A DNA stretch of 64,000 bases from Haemonchus contortus (taxonomy: Eukaryota > Nematoda > Chromadorea > Rhabditida > Trichostrongylidae). Shown here piece by piece: positions 1-10,642 of the stretch. The position numbers and the translations under genes were made by a program. The first letter of the stretch is position 1, and every line of letters starts with the position of its first letter. Under the pieces are notes generated by a model. That model saw only the letters and a program-made list of their open reading frames with translations, searched no databases and was not told where the DNA came from. The stretch covers positions 23,575,432-23,639,431 of the forward strand of contig LS997566.1 in the NCBI GenBank assembly GCA_000469685.2, in the 5' to 3' direction.

Positions 1-744
1 ACTTCTTGGTGGATAAATAGAGGTGGAGCGATGAAGACCACGAGGTGATGGTCCCAAGAAGATAACTGTCTCCGCACCGCTGACTTCCGATCCACTTTCA
101 ATCTCGCTACGTGGCACACCAGACGAATGTGAACTCGCTGTGTCTGAGAACATCTGAAAACTTTCTGAGATCATTGTCGGGACTCTCTTCCTTTTACATA
201 AACATGTCTTTCCTTAAGGGTATGTAATAAACTTCAAAGTTCTCCTAAATCTTGTCAGTGTTGGGATTCTTTTTCGAAGCATTTCAGTTCTGATTGCTGT
301 CGTTGGTACTTAGGAGCACTCAGCACGATATTTTTGCGATACCTTGCTCAAAAAAATATTGGAAGTATTGGTCCAAAATATTCCAAAAGTGGCGGGGAAA
401 ACGCAAAAATTGGCGGATTTCAAGACAAAAGAAACCCGAAAAGCCGTAAAAAGGCTTGCTTGAGTACGTGACGACAGAAGTGACATGGAGTATTGAGAGC
501 GGCTGTCAGTTGTGTGCTTTTGCATAGAACTGGCCACAATGCATTAAAATTTCAAAATTTGCCTTCCATGGGTCACGAACAATTCTTGGATTTTCAACAT
601 GTGTGCTCCATTGCGGACGGTGCAATAACAACGAGGCCATCATGAAACGGCCACCTTTGGGTGTGGCGTCGACCATTCCGGTTTTAGAGCTCTTATTAGC
701 CCTGTCTAGACTGAATGGAACCGGACAGCGTTACGGACAGGAAC
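1..744. other. No gene seen
   Basis: AT-moderate unique-looking sequence. All frames are short and I see no paired splice signals. Confidence 0.5.
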
Positions 745-774
745 GGACATGGAACCCGGCAGCGTTCCATGTCC
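745..774. repeat. 11 bp perfect stem hairpin
   Basis: GGACATGGAAC and GTTCCATGTCC around an 8 nt loop CCGGCAGC. Confidence 0.65.
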
Positions 775-846
775 TTATCCTTGTGAGTTACAGATTCATC
801 GAGGGGATATCTCAGGAACCATTCTGTCTTTCACTGTGCTTTAACA

Positions 847-1125
847 GTGAATTCATTCATTGGTTCGCCTCAAGTCCTTCATCTTCTCAGCGTCCGTTTT
901 CTAGAACAGCTACAGGATAGGAAAGCAACGGGAAATACTCCCATGAACACTGATTTTTGTGAGAGCAATCTGGAAATGTCTAGTGCGAAAAATGTTGAAC
1001 ACGACGATCAAGTAGGAGGTATCTTCCGGCGTCTTTCGACGGTTCGACGAGCGCGCAATCACATAACTCAGAGACGCGAAATTTATCGGCATTTCAAAGT
1101 GATTTATGACTCTGTCACATTGTAA
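847..1125 (+). CDS. Possible exon, unknown
   Basis: After an acceptor-like agctacag at about 918 the plus strand reads DRKATGNTPMNTDFCESNLE, MSSAKNVEHDDQVGG, with a donor-like GGAG|gtatct at about 1019, then continues open to 1125 through an Arg-rich stretch. Codon pattern is plausible but nothing is recognised, so this is a weak call. Confidence 0.15.
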   Translation: MNSFIGSPQVLHLLSVRFLEQLQDRKATGNTPMNTDFCESNLEMSSAKNVEHDDQVGGIFRRLSTVRRARNHITQRREIYRHFKVIYDSVTL

Positions 1126-1521
1126 AAAGTTTAACTCGCCGTCGATTCAAATTGTAAAGATGAGGCGCGAAATTCACACAAAAGGTCGTTTCGAACACAT
1201 TAGACCTTGCACTGGTACACCCCTTCGGAACACATTCCGAACATTCTTGTCCGCACCAATCCCAAGTACTGTTCACGAGATCTCACTACCGTACGCATAG
1301 GATCACTGGAGAAATCGAACAATGTTCTTCTCTTGAAAAATCTTCTCGTTAGAGAAGCTTCACGATCTCAATCATTTTATTGATCTTTTCGTGCGGTGAC
1401 ACTTATACGACTGAGCAAAGTGGTATGGGCTATCGAAGCCTCGAAAGGCGGCCGCCATCCATGGCTCACCCTATCAACGTTGTGACCCCTATATCCTTGT
1501 GCTCGGATAATTAAGTACTAT

Positions 1522-1664
1522 AAAATGGTGTTTTGTCTTCCCGCAAGTACCGCCATTGGGCGGGTCCCGTTCAGAACGGGACGGCGACGCGGTTGCGTCG
1601 CGGCCAAGCGGCTTGGCTGGGCGGGGTTAACCCGCCTCATTCCGGTTTTCGTTTACGTAGTGAC
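1522..1664 (+). repeat. Five-hairpin module, copy 1
   Basis: The sequence is identical over 143 bp to 7826-7968. It contains five consecutive hairpins with 0-2 nt between them: 1550-1563 (CCGCC/GGCGG), 1564-1582 (GTCCCGTT/AACGGGAC), 1585-1600 (CGACGC/GCGTCG), 1603-1617 (GCCAAGC/GCTTGGC) and 1620-1636 (GGCGGG/CCCGCC). Each stem is perfect. Confidence 0.85.
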
Positions 1665-2121
1665 AGTTCGTGTCGCTAAGTTTTAATTTCAAGATTTATT
1701 CGCGCTTCCGCGCAAATTGTGGAACCAGGTATTATTCGCTTAAGACGAAAGTGTACAACTAGTGTACTACAGTTGTTAACAGGCCAGTAACAGGTGCAAC
1801 AGGAAGATCGCGTACGGTTTTTTTCTTAAGTTAGTTCTCACTCTCTCTCTCAGGATTCGTCTTCTTCCATGCATGTGGATTTAATATTCTTCATTTTATT
1901 TCGACGCTTTTGATAATCTTACAGCCAATGGCAAATCAAGCATTGCATAGGCTGCCAGTTGCTTTTCGGGTCTTCTTAGTTAAAATGGTCGGTTAAGTGC
2001 ACTTAATTTGGCTACTCGACCGCATTTACTTTGGCGTATAATCTGCCATACTCCTTGTTGTTGGGAAGTTTTGCCTTATAATAGTCAGTTCATGAATTTG
2101 TAATTGCCTTAAGTGGATACT

Positions 2122-2383
2122 ACCGTGCTCCATCAAGACTATGGACAAAATAATGTCGTTATGTAGCGCAATTGTTGCCATTAATTGTGTAAAGCAGCAT
2201 ACAACCATTTCTTGTCCGTATGATATTCATGTTCACCTTGCTGGTTATTGGTACCGTGCTCCATCATAGGCTATGAACAAAGTAATATCGTTATGTAGCG
2301 CAAGGGTTGCCATTAATTATGTAAAGCAGCAGGCAACCAATTCTTGTCCGTATGATATTCATGCTCACTTTGCTGGTTATCGG
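2122..2383 (+). repeat. Tandem duplication, 131 bp period
   Basis: The segment beginning ACCGTGCTCCATCA at 2122 is repeated at 2253 with about 85-90 percent identity by eye, including the shared string CTTGTCCGTATGATATTCAT. It is non-coding as far as I can see. Confidence 0.8.
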
Positions 2384-2808
2384 TCGAGAAAGTTTTCGTG
2401 TATGATATTGCTAAAGCTTCGATATGGAGCGTGTGGGGCACAAGGTAGGAAATTCCTATATGTTTTACAGGCTTATAGAAGTGTACTCAGAGGGACGAGG
2501 CATCCGTCACTGATATGCTTTTGTAAAGCTCTATCCTATATATTGCTGGGCAGGCTGGCGATAGCTGGGAAGCTATTTTACAGCTGTCAATGTCGCCTAA
2601 ACTAACGGACTCGTTCTCATAGTTACAGTAGCATACCATGTGATCACCATTGCAGCTAATAAGAGAGCTAGCACAGTGCATCCTCTGTTTAGCTTCCGTT
2701 CGCTTAATCGTTTCGGTCGAGGTTCAGTGTTGGTTAATATATTGCATGGTGAATTTATTCACAAGGATGGTCATTTGAATTTCAGTTTTAGCGGAGTAGT
2801 CTAGGTGA

Positions 2809-2903
2809 GGAACGCAACAAAATGTACATGCCGTCCGTGGCAATTTGCCAATTTTTGCGGAGATTCGTCGTAGGACCTCTGTTGGCACGGTGCCACGGCC
2901 GTG
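2809..2903 (+). repeat. Left terminal inverted repeat
   Basis: This 95 bp sequence is identical to the reverse complement of 4403-4497. The absence of any mismatch suggests recent movement or gene conversion between the arms. Confidence 0.85.
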
Positions 2904-3383
2904 CTAACAGGGGTTGGCCGGATTGCGACGAGACGGTTCGATTTGAATTAAGTTATGAGGAAGTAGTGGGTGCTGCTAATTGCACTGACCAGAGGAGTTT
3001 GAAGAATGTCAATGAAACATGTTCCAAGAGCAAGGAGGTTGTGGGGGCTCTCAAACGGCAGATCTTCAGGCCCTTACTAAGTACCTGCTTACATTTTTTA
3101 GTTAGATGCTTTCCTCGGAGCATGGTTTTTCGGATAGTCATTTATATGCCCTTCTTCCTTTGGAGGCATGTAGATGTAACAAATTTAAAATAATAGAACG
3201 AGTGTCTCGCTCTGCGTGACCCTTTAACCCCCAATAACCTTTTACCACCGTTGTCACCATTGATAAAGCTGTACACTATTTGCCCCCCGTGACCTTTGAT
3301 AACCCTTTTCCTGTGAGTGCCATTGTAAATCCACTGATAGCCATGAGAATATTCGCTACCCATTGACCTATTGAATGTTTGTT

Positions 3384-3430
3384 CCCCGTATCGGCTGGGT
3401 ATATATACCCGCCGCATTGCCCATACGGGG
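3384..3430. repeat. Nested cruciform-like palindrome inside the TIR element
   Basis: The outer arms CCCCGTAT (3384-3391) and ATACGGGG (3423-3430) enclose CGGC-T-GGGTATATATACCC-GCCG, whose core 3397-3410 is a perfect 14 bp palindrome. It could act as a structural or recombination site, but no function is shown. Confidence 0.7.
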
Positions 3431-4402
3431 CGTTCTTGTGATCTAATAAAACGTCACAAAAGCCACTGTTACACACATAGCCCAAACCAAAGGGCAAAGG
3501 CAAGCTAGCCTTTAACCAAAAAAGCTCTTGTCCCCAAACCGGGACAACAAGGTGAATCTCATCGTCGATAGGCTGCGGCTTACGAGGGATCCCCGGTTAA
3601 GAGCGTGTCACGTATTTTGCATGTATACGTGACTTCATGGAAGGATTATCCTTGGTAGTTGCCAAGAAAAAATCGCAGACGACTGCCAATGGTTGATCAG
3701 TAAAAGAATTATCGTAAATTGTCACTGTGTTCTATTGTAACATTTATGTAATGCATTAGGCGGAACCGAAGCGGGGTTATTTGAAGCACCACACTACTTC
3801 TGAAGATCTTTCTGCATCATTGGCGGAAGTTCAGGGAGCTGGATGGAAACTTGCTGGAGAACTTCGCAATTTAAACATTGAACTCCGTAACCCTTATCTA
3901 TCATTATCGATGCCCAAAGCGCAGGTGGTTTCAAATGGAAAGTTTTTCATGACATTTGAAATGACGGTAACCATCTACAGTTTATTACCAAACCCATTCC
4001 ATTACAAACAAAAGCAGTTCAAGCCCTCCGGCGAGAAAATTGATTAGGCAACATTATCTGCTACCTTAACTAGCTACCAAATTCCAACGATTGGAAAAGT
4101 AGCAAGGTATCCCTAGGACGGTTAGAGCCAATCGTTGTCTCATTAGAATCAATTGAATCACTCGGGTTATTTACAATATGGCTCTTCCGTCAACAAGTTC
4201 AGTTTTAGTGACAAATTTGATGCAATAGTAACCTTGGTCGTGGTTACGAAGATTGAAGAACATGGCAAAGCTGAGCGATCGCACCCGATTTTTGTTTTCA
4301 GTTTTTTAATGAAATCAACTTCCCCAACTATTTTCATTATCCTTTTCTAACCAAGGTTTCATTCGCAAGCCAAAAATGTGCGGATCGGAGTTGAAGCGGG
4401 GC

Positions 4403-4497
4403 CACGGCCGTGGCACCGTGCCAACAGAGGTCCTACGACGAATCTCCGCAAAAATTGGCAAATTGCCACGGACGGCATGTACATTTTGTTGCGTTCC
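4403..4497 (-). repeat. Right terminal inverted repeat
   Basis: Reverse-complement partner of 2809-2903, followed directly by the second TAGGTGA copy. Confidence 0.85.
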
Positions 4498-4744
4498 TAG
4501 GTGAGTCGTATTCGACAGAGGCTATTGCGCAATACCAGCCTATTTCGCAACTCGTTCGTTGCAGACTGCGATCTCATTCCATTACGGTATTTTAGCTATC
4601 TGACATTTCGTTCACGGCTTTGTTATTGTACATCAAGCGTATCAACAAATTTACATTTCTGGCATTTACTAGCCCATAAAACTCTGAACCAATGGTTTCA
4701 TTTCGTCAAGGTGCGCAGGCAATGATATTATTAGCGATTTTTAG

Positions 4745-5705
4745 GGTGTTTCAGTTTTGAGAAGGACAGTTCCTTCGGCCCTACAGTGGCTTTTCCCGCA
4801 AGGTGCGGAGTATTGTTGCAAGATCGTTTTCATTGTGTGTTCCCAGTTTTGAGAAGGACAGTTCCTTCGGCCCTACAGTGGCTTTTCCCGCAAGGTGCAG
4901 GGTATTGTTGCAAGATTGTTTTTATTGTGTGTTCCCAGTTTTGAGAAGGACAGTTCCTTCTGCCCTACAGTGGCTTTCCCCGCAAGGTGGGGAGTATTGT
5001 TGCTGGATAGTTTTGGTTATGTTCCAGTTTTGAGAAGGACAGTTCCTTCGGCCCTACAGTGGCTTTTCCCGCAAGGTGCGGAGGATTGTTGCTGGATCGT
5101 TTTTATGGTGTTCCAGTTTTGAGAAGGACAGTTCCTTCGGCCCTACAGTGGCTTTTCCCGCAAGGTGCGGAGGATTGTTGAAGGATCGTTTTTATTGTGT
5201 GTTCCAGTTTTGAGAAGGACAGTTCCTTCGGCCCTACAGTGGCTTTTCCCGCAAGGTGCGGAGTGTTGTTGCTGGATCGTTTTTATGGTGTTCCAGTTTT
5301 GAGAAGGACAGTTCCTTCGGCCCTACAGTGGCTTTTCCCGCAAGGTGCGGAGGATTGTTGAAGGATCGTTTTTATTGTGTGTTCCAGTTTTGAGAAGGAC
5401 AGTTCCTTCGGCCCTACAGTGGCTTTTCCCGCAAGGTGCGGAGTGTTGTTGCTGGATCGTTTTTACTATGTTCTTGTTTTGAGAAGGACAGTTCCTTCGG
5501 CCCTACAGTGGCTTTTCCCGCAAGGTGCGGAGTATTGTTGCTGGATCGTTTTTATGGTGTTCCAGTTTTGAGAAGGACAGTTCCTTCGGTCCTATAGTGG
5601 CCTTTTGCGCAAGGTGCCGAGTATTATTGCTGAATTGTTTTTATTGTAGGCCGTGCCTGTGGAGGACAGTTCCTTCAGCCCTGCAGTGGATTTCCCGCAA
5701 GGCGC
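4745..5705 (+). repeat. Hairpin-bearing tandem array, 89-92 bp unit, about 11 copies
   Basis: GAAGGACAGTTCCTTC begins at about 4761, 4853, 4945, 5034, 5123, 5214, 5303, 5394, 5483 and 5572, with a diverged copy near 5661. The spacing is 92, 92, 89, 89, 91, 89, 91, 89, 89 and 89. From 5034 the units alternate in pairs, giving a 180 bp higher-order period. Each unit has a GAAGGA/TCCTTC stem with a CAGT loop and a CCGC/GCGG stem. Short open frames across it are repeat artefacts. Confidence 0.9.
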
Positions 5706-6059
5706 GGTGGTAGCGTCATTGGGTTTCATCAGATGGAGTACCTGATTCAACTTACCATATATCACGCGGTGTATTTTTGTAGCAAGTGCCATGAGCTACT
5801 TCACCGAGGCAGGTACAGGTGAGACATGGTGTGTTCCCTCTTGGTTCATCATTGATTATCATAACGGGTTATAACCCAAATCAGTTTACATCTCCTATTC
5901 GTACAGGTATGGCATATCCTTATTAGTCTATCAAGATTGTCATTTTAGCTATTCCATACTTCGCCTGAGGCGCAGTGATGGTATATCAATTGTAACAAAC
6001 CATTTCGCTGCTAATTTTTGCTGTAGAGAGCAAACTCTAATGTGTGTTGTTTTTATTGG

Positions 6060-6915
6060 AGGACACGGTGGCATTTCCCGCAAGGTGCGGAGAAAGTGTT
6101 ATTAGGATTGGGTATGTTTCATTGCGTGACAGTATTGAGAAGGACAGTTCCTTCGCCTACAGTGTCTTAGCCCGCAATGTGCGGAGAAGTGTTATTTCTG
6201 ATTTGTTTTAATGTGTGCCATTTTGGTGAAGGACAATTCCTTCCACCCGACAGTGGCTTTGTCCCGCAAGGTGCGGAGGCAGTGTTAAGGTGGAGTGGTT
6301 TTATGGTGTGCTCGTGTTAAGTAGGGCAGTTCTTTCGGCACGACAGTGGCTTTTTCCCGCAAGGGCGGTGACAGGGCCATTTCTGAGTAATTTTATGGTG
6401 TGCCGGTGTTGTCAAGGACAGTTCCTTTGGCCCGACGGTGGCTTTTGCCCGCCAGGTGGGGTGGCAGTGTTATGGTATTTTATTTTTCATGAGATACGTT
6501 GTCTGATACATTTAATCGTTTTTCACGAGGTGTTCCCTTTTTGAAGTTCAGTTGCCACGAGGTATCAGGGTAACGGCCGTAAGGCCAGTTTAGTTCATAC
6601 AGTAGGCTCCCTCTTTTAGTTCCATATTATGGAATTATTTTAGGGTGGGCCGGTATCGAGAAGGATAGTTCCTTCGGCCCTACACAGGCTTTTCCCGCAA
6701 GGTGCGGACACAATACTATTCTTAAATTGCTTTTATTGTAGGCCAGTCTTGTGGAGGACAGTGGCATCAGCCCTATAGCGGCGTTTTTCCCGCAAGGTGC
6801 GGAAACAGTGTTACTAGTTGATGGTGTATTTCGTGCCAGTCTTGCAAGGACAATTTCTTCGGGCCTATAGTGGCTTTTCCCGTAAGGTACAGTGACAGGT
6901 CGTTGCGTTTCATCA
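6060..6915 (+). repeat. Diverged copies of the hairpin tandem unit
   Basis: The same two hairpin motifs recur with mutations and indels near 6070, 6131, 6228, 6319, 6414, 6659, 6755 and 6847. Divergence is much greater than in the 4.7-5.7 kb block, so this looks like an older edge of the array. Confidence 0.75.
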
Positions 6916-7094
6916 ATTTCAGTATCTTATCTATTGAACCGTTGTCGTGCGAGGTATCTTTTAAGCAAGGGCCACGAGGTTGGCCTTTTGTAGTGTAACA
7001 GTCAATCTTAGGCCTTCAATCTGACGCGGTCAGCAATACAGCTACAATTGGCAACATTGTAAGCATCCAAAGCTGGGGCGTTATTTCTAAAAAG

Positions 7095-7385
7095 GTCATG
7101 TGGTGTAGTGGCAAGTGGCGTACTTAATACACGGATGGTCACAGGTTTGAGTCCCACAGGATATCGGTTTGGGCCAACAAAGCCTGCTATCCTCCTGTGG
7201 TCTGGTAATTGGTACCAGGCGTCGGGGAGGATAAAAGCACTCACCTGTATATAGGCTGACCACCGCAAATCATCGTCTAGGCCACATACGCATTAAATAA
7301 GCCACTACGAGTCTGATTGGAAGTCAAATGCGTGGGCGCATCCCCCAGGGAGGATTGATCAACACTCCAAGACGTTATCCTTTCG
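7095..7385 (+). mobile_element. tRNA-derived SINE, near full length
   Basis: The head has a Pol III A-box-like TGGTGTAGTGG (7101) and B-box-like GGTTTGAGTCC (7144-7154), followed by a body shared with copies at 13.98, 31.4, 33.3, 41.5, 42.3 and 58.5 kb (block GGAGGATAAAAGCACT, GGCCACATACGCATT, GTGGGCGCATCC). The copy sits inside the hairpin island. Confidence 0.8.
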
Positions 7386-7768
7386 CAGTTTCGGCTTACC
7401 AATAGTATGAATTTGTAGATTCGGAGGTCAATGAGCTTCTCCATGACAAAGCCATCGCACAAGTCCGAAATGAAGAACTTTTCGAATCGATCTTATCTCG
7501 GTAGACCAAGGTAAGAAGCTGCAGCTTAAGTTTATGTATCTTTTCATAATAAGTAGCTCTGCAGATTCCTTATGTAGCCTCAAACCTATTCTGCCCGTTG
7601 GCTAGAAGGAGACGGTTGGACTCCGTAAATCCAAGGTCTGGTTAATTTTTCGCCGGGGTCCTCGGTGTTACGGGGGTGATCACCCTCGTTCATGTTTACC
7701 TCAACAGCTCTAAACTTTTAACTCGCTTCGCCTTACTCACATAGTTACCCCCTCCGGGCTTTAACTAT

Positions 7769-7968
7769 ATTCCGTTGTTGTTGCGGAAGACAAAACGTAA
7801 GTTTCGTCGTAGAGTATCGGAGACGAAAATGGTGTTTTGTCTTCCCGCAAGTACCGCCATTGGGCGGGTCCCGTTCAGAACGGGACGGCGACGCGGTTGC
7901 GTCGCGGCCAAGCGGCTTGGCTGGGCGGGGTTAACCCGCCTCATTCCGGTTTTCGTTTACGTAGTGAC
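7769..7968 (+). repeat. Complete 200 bp multi-hairpin element
   Basis: The left 60 bp equals 8826-8885 and the right 143 bp equals 1522-1664, overlapping by three A residues. The left half and start of the right half form an outer stem (GGAAGACAAAAC against GTTTTGTCTTCC) around an inner stem (TTTCGTC/GACGAAA), and the five hairpins follow. Almost every base can pair. No coding frame is credible. Confidence 0.85.
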
Positions 7969-8020
7969 CCCGCCCTCCCTCCCCTAAAGGAGAACAATTA
8001 ATCTAGGGCTACGTTTCAGA

Positions 8021-8293
8021 ACCGTATGTTACAGTTTGAACAAACAAGGAGATGGAAGCGTTATGGCAGTGGTTCTTCAACGTCAAAGGGTCACATGTAA
8101 GACCGGATAAGTCGTCATCGGCTATCGCATGTATGGCCTTAACGCCTTCATTAACTTTAAGAACCTTATGTTACAGTTTGAACAAACAAGGAAGCGTTAT
8201 GGCAATGGTTCTTCAACGTCAAAGGCCAATAGGTCGTCATCGGCTATCGCATGTGTGGCTTTAACGCCTTCATTAACTTTAAGGTCGGCTCAG
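8021..8293 (+). repeat. Tandem duplication, about 135-140 bp
   Basis: AGAACCGTATGTTACAGTTT at 8021 recurs, slightly changed, near 8160 and both copies share the downstream blocks GTTCTTCAACGTCAAA and GTCGTCATCGGCTATCGCAT. The first copy has a roughly 10 bp longer middle. Overlapping short ORFs here are produced by the repeat. Confidence 0.75.
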
Positions 8294-8825
8294 ACCCCCA
8301 TGATGTATTTATTGTCAGTATCAGCTGTACTGCTTTAATTTCATTATTGTAATTTGGCTCCGAGCCTATCTAGGTTCCCGTTAGGAAATAGTTTCACTAT
8401 CTCGCAGGAGATTTCGTGTTGTTCTGTTCTTGTTGGTTATCACGATAAGTTTACTGCCCATCGTGGCGATAAGGTCTCAGGACGGTGTAGTTGGGATGTT
8501 AAGAATTTGTCTCTACACAAATCCATGATCTATGTACATAATTTAGAATGCCCGTTATTCAGCGTTAGGCATTATATCCATGGTTATTCGATATGTTCAG
8601 AACGTTATGTACGTTCATATGGGTGTTCGGATCTTGCCGAATTGCATCTCATACCAGTAGTAATGATATGCCCACGGTATAATATGCTTTATTTGTTATC
8701 ATCATCAGTAATGATGTACTGAGTGGTTTATTGGGCTCCATGAGCCATTATGCCAAATTGTTAAGGCCATTCGTGGGCCATATTGCGACACGAACGTAAA
8801 CGATAAACCTCTAACACACACACAC

Positions 8826-8885
8826 ATTCCGTTGTTGTTGCGGAAGACAAAACGTAAGTTTCGTCGTAGAGTATCGGAGACGAAA
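8826..8885 (+). repeat. Left half of the multi-hairpin element
   Basis: This 60 bp is identical to 7769-7828 and lies just after a short (AC)n run. It stops exactly where the shared sequence with the 1522 copy begins, so the two halves behave as separable modules. Confidence 0.8.
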
Positions 8886-10592
8886 TGTTACTTTTCAAAG
8901 CTTCCATAGAATTAAGGGGGAGGGATATATCAAATAAATAAATAAATCGAAAAAACAAATCATCATTGTTTTGTTACGTCTGATATCCCCGTATCCCCCC
9001 TTTTTGAGTCACTAATTCGATGCATAGTAGCCGTGGGCTGGAGTTTTTTTAAAACTTCAATTCTCAATTGCTTCTAGAGCCCTTATCATCGCTGCAGTCA
9101 TTTTTTCACCCTATATCTATAATACCTTCCCGCCTATTGCACATAATATACCAAAGCCCATAGAGAATAGAATAGAAGAAGGCTGTAAATACAAAGGAAT
9201 ATAGAGATTTTTAGCAACAATTTTCCTCCCACTTCCTTTGATCAAACAATTTAGGAGTTAGCTGCCAAAAATTCCCTTTCCACCTCATGTACATACATAC
9301 TCCTATCAGTCTATTTCGCTCCCTATCACCCACGTACCTTCCATCTCTCTACATTCTACATCGTAGCCAGCGTGCCATGGGCCTACGGTTAATGCTGAAG
9401 CCGCAACCTAGTAACTCTTACCACTCCTAATCAGTTGTTACCACTTCCTCCCACGAAGGATCATCGTTCGAACACCGTCCTTTGCTCGTTTTTCGTGTTT
9501 GAACGATGTAGGTCCTCAGCAATGGAAGTTATGACTCTGCTGTAAAAAAATCCAGTGCACACACGCACACACCCTAGCACGTCTCTTGTGCGGTGGGTGG
9601 ATTGCCGAAGAAGACAATCTGCCTGTTTTAGGTGTACAAATCGATCCCAGAAGAGTGTGGTTGGTCAGCACTGCTGCCTAATTCCAGAGGAGAAGGAAAG
9701 TACATACTGCCATAGTTTCATATATTAAAGCCTAGCAAAGCGCACCAAACCGAGATATCACCCTCAAGTTTCATCTATCCCAGGGTCTATCACTGATCAT
9801 CACTGATCAGTCACCTACTCTCGCGTAGGTATTCGCTCTTCGCGGCGCCAGGTGGCATGCTTGTTCTTCTCCAGAACAAGAACCTTAGTGGTTACCGGCT
9901 ACTGGCTACCGTTAATAGGAAAGTAGTTATTAAGATCACTCAGACCAAGCTCTACTCGTGAACCTCTCTACCCGAAACTTTTAAACAAAATAAATTAGTA
10001 AAAAATATCGCGAACGAGGTGGAAGATATCCATTACACTCAACAAGGACTATTCTTGTTTTGAAGAACAAACTAAAAAATTTAATTTCCCAAACTTGAAA
10101 AGAAATTGTTCGAAAAATTCTGATGCAGCTGAAACAACAACTCCTCGTACGGCCCTTTTCGAGTGCGTAATTCCCCATCTATACCAAACAACAACAATCG
10201 CAATTTCCTATGGGAAATCAACCCCAATGGAATTTGAGTTCCAAAAAAATGTATTACCCATTTCTCACCGCCTTTTTCGGTTAGTAGAATTGACCGTTCG
10301 ACAATGATGAGTTCAAAGTTTTTCAAGCACCCTTACGAGACTGCTAAATATTAAAGGGAAGGTAGCGGTCAGATTACTGCCTTCGCAATGCTTCCACATC
10401 GGATCCCACCCATGTATAGGACCAGTTTCTCGCACACAGTTGTTTGGTGCAAATATTATCTCGAACCAGTCCGGAAACGACATCTTGACAGCCCTCGGTC
10501 TTCTTTAGATTGCTCAGATGCAAGGTATAATTATATGAAAGCAATCCCTATCAGTATCCAGCAGTACAACCAGGGAAACTCGGCCCGATTAC
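8886..10592. other. No definite gene
   Basis: This would be a natural place for C-terminal vab-8 exons. A minus-strand stretch at about 9460-9540 after tttttttacag reads VITSIAEDLHRSNTKNEQRT to a stop, but I could not connect it. A plus-strand stretch at about 9580-9690 reads GGWIAEEDNLPVLGVQIDPR and looks like a repeat remnant. Neither is called. Confidence 0.4.
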
Positions 10593-10642
10593 CTTTCGCT
10601 TTGGAGAGCTCTCCGCTAAATGCTCGGATTCATCAAGGCAAT
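10593..10642 (-). CDS. Candidate small exon downstream of vab-8 motor
   Basis: A 50 bp stretch with acceptor ctcacatag and donor CGAAAG|gtaatc reads CLDESEHLAESSPKRK. The composition (acidic then basic, Ser-rich) suits a linker after a motor domain. The phase does not join directly to 12546, so at least one more exon would be needed. Confidence 0.2.

Larger units (their letters stand above)
2809..4497. mobile_element. 1,689 bp element with 95 bp identical terminal inverted repeats and 7 bp TSD
   Basis: Positions 2809-2903 reappear exactly as the reverse complement at 4403-4497. Immediately outside, the heptamer TAGGTGA occurs as a direct repeat at 2802-2808 and 4498-4504, as expected for a target-site duplication. 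The ends read GGAACGCAACAAAATG... The interior has no frame long enough for a transposase (the longest is 88 codons, 3781-4047 plus), so it looks non-autonomous. Inside the inverted repeats are smaller palindromes (GGCACGGTGCC, CACGGCCGTG). I cannot assign a superfamily; a 7-8 bp duplication is compatible with hAT, P or Dada-type elements. Confidence 0.8.

Noticed and set aside
4803..5713. Several plus-strand ORFs of 60-76 codons with near-identical proteins
   Set aside because: They are produced by the 89-92 bp tandem array, whose period is not constantly a multiple of three.
1500..8900. CRISPR array or integron-like cassette array, suggested by regularly spaced palindromes
   Set aside because: The units are contiguous satellite repeats without unique spacers, no cas or integrase-like frame is present, and nematode SINE sequence lies inside.
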